Both the position numbers and the translations under genes were made by a program. From Chryseobacterium sp. CY350 (GTDB lineage Bacteria; Bacteroidota; Bacteroidia; Flavobacteriales; Weeksellaceae): 64,000 nucleotides of DNA. The notes under the pieces were generated by a model. It saw only the letters and a program-made list of their open reading frames with translations, did no database searches and was not told the origin of the DNA. Numbering within the stretch: the stretch's first letter is position 1; the number at the start of each line of letters is the position of its first letter. Where the stretch lies: contig NZ_CP116034.1 in assembly GCF_027945075.1 (NCBI RefSeq), positions 1,612,001 through 1,676,000 of the forward strand. The letters run 5' to 3'. Below are positions 61,724 to 64,000 of this stretch, one piece after another.

Positions 61724-62069
61724 TTAAGATAAAAAAATCCGGCAGTTTCTTTGAAACTGCCGGATTTTTTTATACTTCTTCTTCAAATTATATCTTAAAA
61801 ATATTATTTCTAAAACTCCAATAAACCACCATGTCGGAAATCTGAAAAAAGTGTACAGCAGAGTGAAGCTATCAACATCCGTTTCACCTTTCGTGACTTT
61901 ATTGATCTCAAAACCCACTGAAAAAAATGGAATGATAAATCCGAAAAACAAAAAACATAATCAGGTACAATTTCCAATTACGATTTTTAATTATTTTGTA
62001 TTTCCAAACTCCAAAATTGAAGATGAAAATAATTACCAAAATGATATAATCAAATGTTCCAAAAAACAT
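61724..62069 (-). pseudogene. Small membrane protein gene broken by a frameshift
   Basis: Two overlapping minus-strand frames add up to one 114-residue protein with three hydrophobic segments. The first frame starts at 62069, 1 base after the CCA enzyme stop, and reads MFFGTFDYIILVIIFIFNFG..., stopping at about 61909. The second reads CFLFFGFIIPFFSVGFEINKV...RFPTWWFIGVLEIIFL and ends at 61724. They join within a T/G-rich stretch at about 61950-61960, so one base was gained or lost in a homopolymer. The protein end runs into the terminator. No family is recognised. A sequencing error is an alternative. Confidence 0.55.
61725..61771. terminator. Bidirectional terminator after the B12 operon
   Basis: A long stem, aaatccggcagtttc (61735-61749) with gaaactgccggattt (61753-61767), loop of 3, flanked by A and T runs on both sides. 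Confidence 0.85.
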
Positions 62070-62070
62070 T

Positions 62071-63492
62071 TTAAGCAAGTGTTAATCCCAGTTTTTCAGC
62101 TTCAGCAATCACAAAACTCCTTGCTTCTTCTTTTTCATTAGCGATTTCTCCTTCTAGAATTGCTTCTTTTACTTTCTCCTTTAAAATTCCGATTTCTCTT
62201 CCAGGTTTTAAATTAAATAGCGCCATAATTTCTTCCCCGGAAATAGGCGGCTGAAAATTTCTCACCTGATCTTTCTCTTCAACCTCTTTTATTTTTACCG
62301 CAACATATTCAAAATTTTTCTTGAATTTCTCCTGTTTTCTGGAATTTTTGGTGGTAATATCGGCTTTGCAGAGCGTAAAAAGATCTTCCATATCTTCTCC
62401 GGCATCAAAAAGCAATCTTCTTAAAGCAGAATCAGAAGCATCATCTGTAATCAAAGCGATAGGACGCGAAGAAAGTTTCACCATTTTCTGAACATATTTC
62501 ATATCGGCATTCAACGGTAATTTCAATTTGTGAAATAATGTTTTTACCATTTTTGAACCCAAAAACTCGTGACCATGGAATGACCAGCCCATTCCTTCTA
62601 CAAATTTTTTGGTCGGAGCTTTTCCGATGTCATGAAGTAAGGCAGACCAGCGAAGCCATAGATTATCCGTATTTTCTGATATATTATCGACCACTTCCAA
62701 AGTATGATAAAAATTATCTTTATGCGTTTGTCCTTCTACTTCTTCTACTCCTTTCAGCTCTATCAGTTCAGGGATGATGAGTTTCATTAAGCCCGTCTCT
62801 TCCATTAACTGAAGTCCGACCGAAGGTTTTTTTGAAAGCATGATTTTATTAAATTCAACCATAATCCTTTCCATTGAAACAATTTTGATTCTTTCTGCTT
62901 CCTGCCTGATTGCGTTAAAAGAATTTTCTTCAATCGTAAAATTTAAAGTTGAAGCAAAACGAACCGCTCTCATCATCCTCAAAGGATCATCTGAATACGT
63001 TTGTGCAGGTTCCAGAGGTGTTCTCAAAATACCTTTTCCTAAATCACCTATTCCGTCAAAAGGATCAATCAGTTCGCCGAAATTGTTTTTATTAAGAGAA
63101 ATTGCCATTGCATTGATCGTAAAATCTCTTCTTTTCTGGTCGTCTTCAATCGTTCCGCCTTCCACTTCCGGTTTTCTGCTGTCTTCGGTATAGCTTTCTT
63201 TTCTTGCGCCTACGAATTCCAGTTCGAGATCTTTATATCTGATCATCGCCGTTCCGTAGGTTTTAAAAACCGAAACTTTCATCTTGGGATCGATTTCCTG
63301 ACCAACATTTTGTGCAAGTTCAATTCCGCTCTGTTCGGTAACAAAATCAATATCTGTAGAAGCTTCTCTTTTCATCAGAAGATCCCGCACAAACCCGCCA
63401 ACGATATAGACCGACTGATTATTTGCTGCTGCAACTTCAGAAATTATTTTGAAAAGTTTTAGATTTTTATTTTGATTGAGGTTGATGAACAT
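62071..63492 (-). CDS. cca: CCA tRNA nucleotidyltransferase (class II, with HD domain)
   Basis: Adds or repairs the 3'-CCA tail of tRNAs, needed here because the tRNA genes do not encode CCA. The 473-residue protein has the nucleotidyltransferase motif VYIVGGFVRDLLMKREASTDIDFV, the ERxxRDFTINAMA block (DDQKRRDFTINAMAIS), RMMRAVRFA, and a C-terminal HD domain (WSALLHDIGKAPT, then HGHEFLGSKM). It is followed by the frameshifted membrane gene. The symbol is the usual one for the family. Confidence 0.9.
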   Translation of the reverse strand: MFINLNQNKNLKLFKIISEVAAANNQSVYIVGGFVRDLLMKREASTDIDFVTEQSGIELAQNVGQEIDPKMKVSVFKTYGTAMIRYKDLELEFVGARKESYTEDSRKPEVEGGTIEDDQKRRDFTINAMAISLNKNNFGELIDPFDGIGDLGKGILRTPLEPAQTYSDDPLRMMRAVRFASTLNFTIEENSFNAIRQEAERIKIVSMERIMVEFNKIMLSKKPSVGLQLMEETGLMKLIIPELIELKGVEEVEGQTHKDNFYHTLEVVDNISENTDNLWLRWSALLHDIGKAPTKKFVEGMGWSFHGHEFLGSKMVKTLFHKLKLPLNADMKYVQKMVKLSSRPIALITDDASDSALRRLLFDAGEDMEDLFTLCKADITTKNSRKQEKFKKNFEYVAVKIKEVEEKDQVRNFQPPISGEEIMALFNLKPGREIGILKEKVKEAILEGEIANEKEEARSFVIAEAEKLGLTLA

Positions 63493-63501
63493 TTTATAAA
63501 A

Positions 63502-63529
63502 GAGGTTAGATATTAGAGGTTAGATATTA
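63502..63529. repeat. Two tandem copies of a 14-bp repeat
   Basis: gaggttagatatta occurs twice without a gap (63502-63515 and 63516-63529) in the leader of the CCA gene. Its function, if any, is unknown. Confidence 0.7.
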
Positions 63530-63641
63530 GATTTACAATACTTTCACATTTGCGAATCTTTATCTAATGTAAAACCACTAAGAAATCGGATTTCAGCTTA
63601 AAAAATTGAATTTCCCACTTCTTAATGGCGATGTACTTTTG

Positions 63642-63649
63642 CAAAGATA
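63642..63649 (-). promoter_or_regulatory. -7 promoter element of the CCA enzyme gene
   Basis: TATCTTTG on the minus strand, 150 bases before the ATG, giving a leader of about 140 nt. A plus-strand match, TACTTTTG, abuts it at 63634-63641 and points into the antisense of the next gene. Confidence 0.45.
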
Positions 63650-63664
63650 ATTAATTCTAAACTT

Positions 63665-64000
63665 TTATTCTCGCAGGACTTTTATTCTATTGTCACTCCA
63701 AATTTTGATCACCGAAGAACCAGAGTATTGCGAAACTTTTTCTCTGTCTTCTTCCACCGCAAAATCTACCAAATCAATGATTTCTTGGGAAATATCAGAA
63801 AACTTCAACGGACTTTTATCGCCACTGAAATTGGCTGATGTCGAAACCAAAGGTTTATTCAATTTTGTAATTAGTTTTTTGCAATACAGATCTTTTACAA
63901 GGCGAATTCCGATGCTGCCGTCTTCTGCAAGCAATTCTTTCGGTAAACCTCTTGGGTTTTGATAAACCAATGTTACCGGTTTTTCGCTCAGATCCATGAT
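63665..64000 (-). CDS. L-threonylcarbamoyladenylate synthase, Sua5/YciO/YrdC family (5' end outside window)
   Basis: Makes the precursor for t6A modification of ANN-decoding tRNAs. Only the C-terminal 111 or so residues are in the window. PVTLVYQNPRGLPKELLAEDGSIGIRLV and PLVSTSANFSGDKSPLKF are the YrdC conserved blocks (the STSAN(F/V)SG motif). The frame is open to the right edge; the ATG at 63997 is internal. Confidence 0.85.
   Translation of the reverse strand: MMDLSEKPVTLVYQNPRGLPKELLAEDGSIGIRLVKDLYCKKLITKLNKPLVSTSANFSGDKSPLKFSDISQEIIDLVDFAVEEDREKVSQYSGSSVIKIWSDNRIKVLRE

Noticed and set aside
61851..62141. A 96-codon plus-strand frame opposite the end of the cca gene
   Set aside because: It has no promoter, runs antisense to the frameshifted membrane gene and into cca, and shows no recognizable domain.

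Overview
The window looks like chromosomal DNA of a flavobacterium, most likely Chryseobacterium or a close Weeksellaceae relative. The evidence is low GC, SusC/SusD and T9SS secretion-signal proteins, a GSCFA protein, an S46 dipeptidyl-peptidase, flavobacterial DUF families, no Shine-Dalgarno sequences, and many copies of the Bacteroidetes -7 promoter element TAnnTTTG just upstream of start codons. Several of those promoter copies lie inside the longest possible reading frame, and I used them to choose the true start. No database search was possible; family names come from reading the protein sequences.

Layout. 1-2.2 kb: end of an outer-membrane barrel gene, a DUF6438 lipoprotein, and a DEAD-box helicase behind a long leader with hairpins. 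2.2-9.4 kb, minus strand: TatD/DUF4269/GSCFA operon, polyprenyl diphosphate synthase, DUF47-PiT phosphate transport operon, and a second DEAD-box helicase with an RG-rich linker and DbpA domain. 9.7-14.8 kb: DUF2461, then a small glycan group (FkbM methyltransferase, flippase, two glycosyltransferases). 14.9-17.3 kb: amidase-aspartase operon. 17.4-18.8 kb: two tRNA arrays (Ser-Pro-Arg and Pro-Arg) carrying four tRNA-like degenerate units, three of them in tandem at a 104-bp period. 18.8-22.1 kb: a two-repeat DUF7336-like protein, an SH3 protein, PrmA, an SDR enzyme and dispersed palindromic repeats.

22.3-29.4 kb: a SusC-SusD-metallophosphoesterase operon next to a secreted glycerophosphodiesterase, suggesting organophosphate uptake. 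29.6-34.3 kb: LigA and a large LRR/T9SS surface protein. 34.4-46.4 kb: metabolic and regulatory genes (DUF1349, O-acetyltransferase, LuxR, MgtC, Crp), a DPP11-type S46 peptidase, an M16 peptidase, small stress or unknown genes, a MITE-like inverted repeat and an orphan Imm22-like gene. 46.6-49.4 kb: PolA. 49.6-55.8 kb: a type VI secretion (T6SSiii-type) delivery island, Hcp-VgrG-LysM-like adaptor-PAAR-like/DUF4280 protein-two unknown proteins, with a 14-bp perfect inverted repeat upstream of hcp. 56.1-58.5 kb: small membrane proteins, an OYE-family reductase and cytidine deaminase. 58.6-61.7 kb: a cobalamin riboswitch followed by a BtuB-like receptor and a surface beta-propeller lipoprotein. 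61.7-64 kb: a frameshifted membrane protein, CCA-adding enzyme, and the end of a Sua5/YrdC gene.

Most of the window is ordinary core chromosome. The parts most worth a second look are the tRNA-like tandem units, the T6SS island with its PAAR-like protein interrupted by hydrophobic segments and its upstream inverted repeat, the helicase leader, the short promoter-to-terminator unit before the S46 gene, and the B12 receptor/propeller pair.
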